Below the pieces are notes generated by a model. The model worked only from the letters and a program-made list of their open reading frames with translations. It was not told the origin of the DNA and did not search any database. 64,000 nt of DNA, taken from the NCBI RefSeq assembly GCF_000226115.1, contig NC_016461.1:1116001-1180000 (forward strand), written 5' to 3'. Made by a program: the position numbers and the translations under genes. The stretch comes from Thermothielavioides terrestris NRRL 8126 (lineage: Eukaryota; Ascomycota; Sordariomycetes; Sordariales; Chaetomiaceae). Shown piece by piece: positions 62,646 through 64,000 of this stretch. Position 1 is the first letter of the stretch. Each line of letters starts with the position of its first letter.

Positions 62646-64000
62646 TTGCTGTCACTGAGGGAAGAGGGCCCTTGTTTTGAAGATGCTTGACACCAGCAGG
62701 CACTTTATCGGTATGGCTGTGCTCTCTGTTATGGCTTTCCCGAGGATATTGTCACTAGCACACAGGAGGCCGAAATGATACCCACTGGGTTTCCACCATG
62801 CCTGGCATTGTTATTCTGAGTTGCTATAACTAAGTTTGTTGATTAGGCGGAGGATAATAGGAGTTGGTCGGTTGAAGGCTTCTTGCGAAGACCAGCCGCC
62901 TGCAATTTTACGCCGAAAACGGTACCAGCAGGGACACAAGATGCCGGGGGTTACGGAACGTAGGACCACAGATTACGCATTCATGTCCGAGTTACCGATA
63001 ATGCGGTTACGCTCGGCATACTTCCGTACACGGGGCAGTGAGACAAGGACCTTCAGCAAGCAAACCAGGCTCGCTCAACCATTCGTGCTGGGGCTGAGCT
63101 CAGACGCTCTGATGACAACATATACACACACACACACACGAAGGCTGCTGTTGCGTTGCGGGGAGTTGCTTCTTATGTACCGCGTAGAATTGGTCACCTT
63201 CCTGGCTCACCTTTGCTTGTGCACCTGAGTGTATCTGATTTACCCATATAAGGTCCTGTGTGGAGGCTAGCATCTTCAGACAAGGTACCTGCCAGATGGG
63301 GAAACGTTTCAAGGTTGTTTTGCAGTGACGAGCACGGCAGATATACTCGACGACAACCTGATATTCGCAGGTGGCCAAAGACCCGAACCGCAGGGATGGA
63401 GCAATTTGGGCCATCGGCCGGCCAGCCCGACGCCCGAGCTACTATGGCACACGCGTACTGCGGCGTACTTTGGAAGGGCATCTTATGTTCTTGCCCAGGG
63501 ATGAAGTTTTGGTACTCAATGGTAAAGTTATTGAGGGAACTCAGGTATCTAAGTTTGGGTTTCGCCAGCAGCTCAGCGGAGAAGAAGCGTACACTATTCC
63601 GTGCATAGGTAGAGTCGGGTTTGTTAGCACAGTTCAACAGAGACATCCGAGCTTATACTGCGCGACTCCGAAGATATGGAGTGCCGAAAGCCAGAAAAAT
63701 ACGACACTCGTTTCGCTCTTTGTTCAGGTGAGACGGGTGAGACGAGGATGCACTTGCCAAGCCCTGCTCAAACGTTGACCGAGGTGGAGATGAATAACCA
63801 GCTAACGTCGCCCACACCCATTCCGGTTGCCATGGGATCTCGGTCGCCGGTCCGAAACGGTCTGTGAAAAATTGCCAAGAAATTTTTGCCAGCTGAAAGC
63901 GGCTCGAATCGTCCCGGTGACCGAGATTCTATGGCAACTGAGAAGGGTGTGGGCGACGTTAACTTCCACAGCACACAACGTTAACTGTCCGAGCTGTTTG
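62646..64000. other. Intergenic to window end
   Basis: About 1.35 kb with a (CA)n microsatellite at 63122-63138 and a hairpin element at 63800-63964. Open frames on both strands at 63194-63778 (up to 150 codons) overlap each other and show no domain; I do not call a gene. Confidence 0.5.
63800..63964. mobile_element. Short foldback/MITE-like hairpin
   Basis: The left arm at 63800-63850 (AGCTAACGTCGCCCACACCC..., then GTTGCCAT and ATCTCGGTC) is nearly the reverse complement of the right arm at 63914-63964 (GACCGAGAT...ATGGCAAC...GGGTGTGGGCGACGTTAAC). The arms differ at several sites, mostly C/T or G/A. A second small palindrome (AAAATTGCCAAGAAATTTT) lies in the loop. No target duplication or coding frame was found. 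Confidence 0.65.

Noticed and set aside
63194..63778. Overlapping frames of 135-150 codons on both strands
   Set aside because: No domain, no splice pattern, and neither strand is favoured.

Overview
The window is nuclear DNA from a filamentous ascomycete fungus. The genes are intron-bearing, with short introns of about 43-112 nt (one of 468 nt), GT...AG borders and CTAAC/CTGAC-type branch sites. Codons are GC-rich, intergenic spaces are mostly 0.3-2.5 kb, and the products match Sordariomycete housekeeping proteins. I infer Sordariales, perhaps Chaetomiaceae, from protein style and base composition; no rRNA or other marker confirms this. Exon joins were worked out by hand from splice borders, reading phase and family conservation.

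Twenty-four protein genes can be supported. Left third (1-22 kb): exosome subunit RRP46 (-), PP2A activator RRD2 (+), an uncharacterised Ser/Pro-rich protein (-), the NF-X1-type zinc-finger protein FAP1 (+), a BEM46-type alpha/beta hydrolase (-), a LYAR-type zinc-finger protein (+), the peroxisomal E3 ligase PEX10 (-) and the Golgi EXS protein ERD1 (+). Middle (23-43 kb): a large disordered protein (+), a PCD1-type CoA Nudix hydrolase with a possible peroxisomal C-terminus (+), a CTR copper transporter (-), 3-hydroxyanthranilate dioxygenase BNA1 (+), a FAHD1-type hydrolase (-), a small conserved protein of unknown function (+), an SRm160/PWI splicing factor (+), the NuA4 subunit EAF6 (+) and an intracellular S9 peptidase (+). 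Right third (43-64 kb): cohesin RAD21/SCC1 (-), the Golgi Ca2+/Mn2+ pump PMR1 (+), a dynamin-like GTPase (-), COG4 (+), the molybdopterin synthase small subunit (-), the dynactin subunit dynamitin (-) and RTC4 (+).

No operon-like or biosynthetic cluster is visible. Loose functional themes recur: Golgi homeostasis (ERD1, PMR1, COG4), the peroxisome (PEX10, CoA Nudix hydrolase) and tryptophan/kynurenine metabolism (BNA1, tail-to-tail with a FAHD1-type gene). The remaining DNA is intergenic, and three stretches stand out. One is a foldback element at about 32.28-33.14 kb that encloses a 15-bp tandem array between oppositely oriented 23-bp arrays. The second is a 412-bp element with 34-bp terminal inverted repeats, a 9-bp direct flanking repeat and a core of degenerate TTAGGG-like telomeric repeats (60.2-60.6 kb). 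The third is a 165-bp hairpin whose arms differ largely by transitions (63.8 kb). I see no rRNA, tRNA, CRISPR or prokaryotic feature, and no clearly new multi-gene system.
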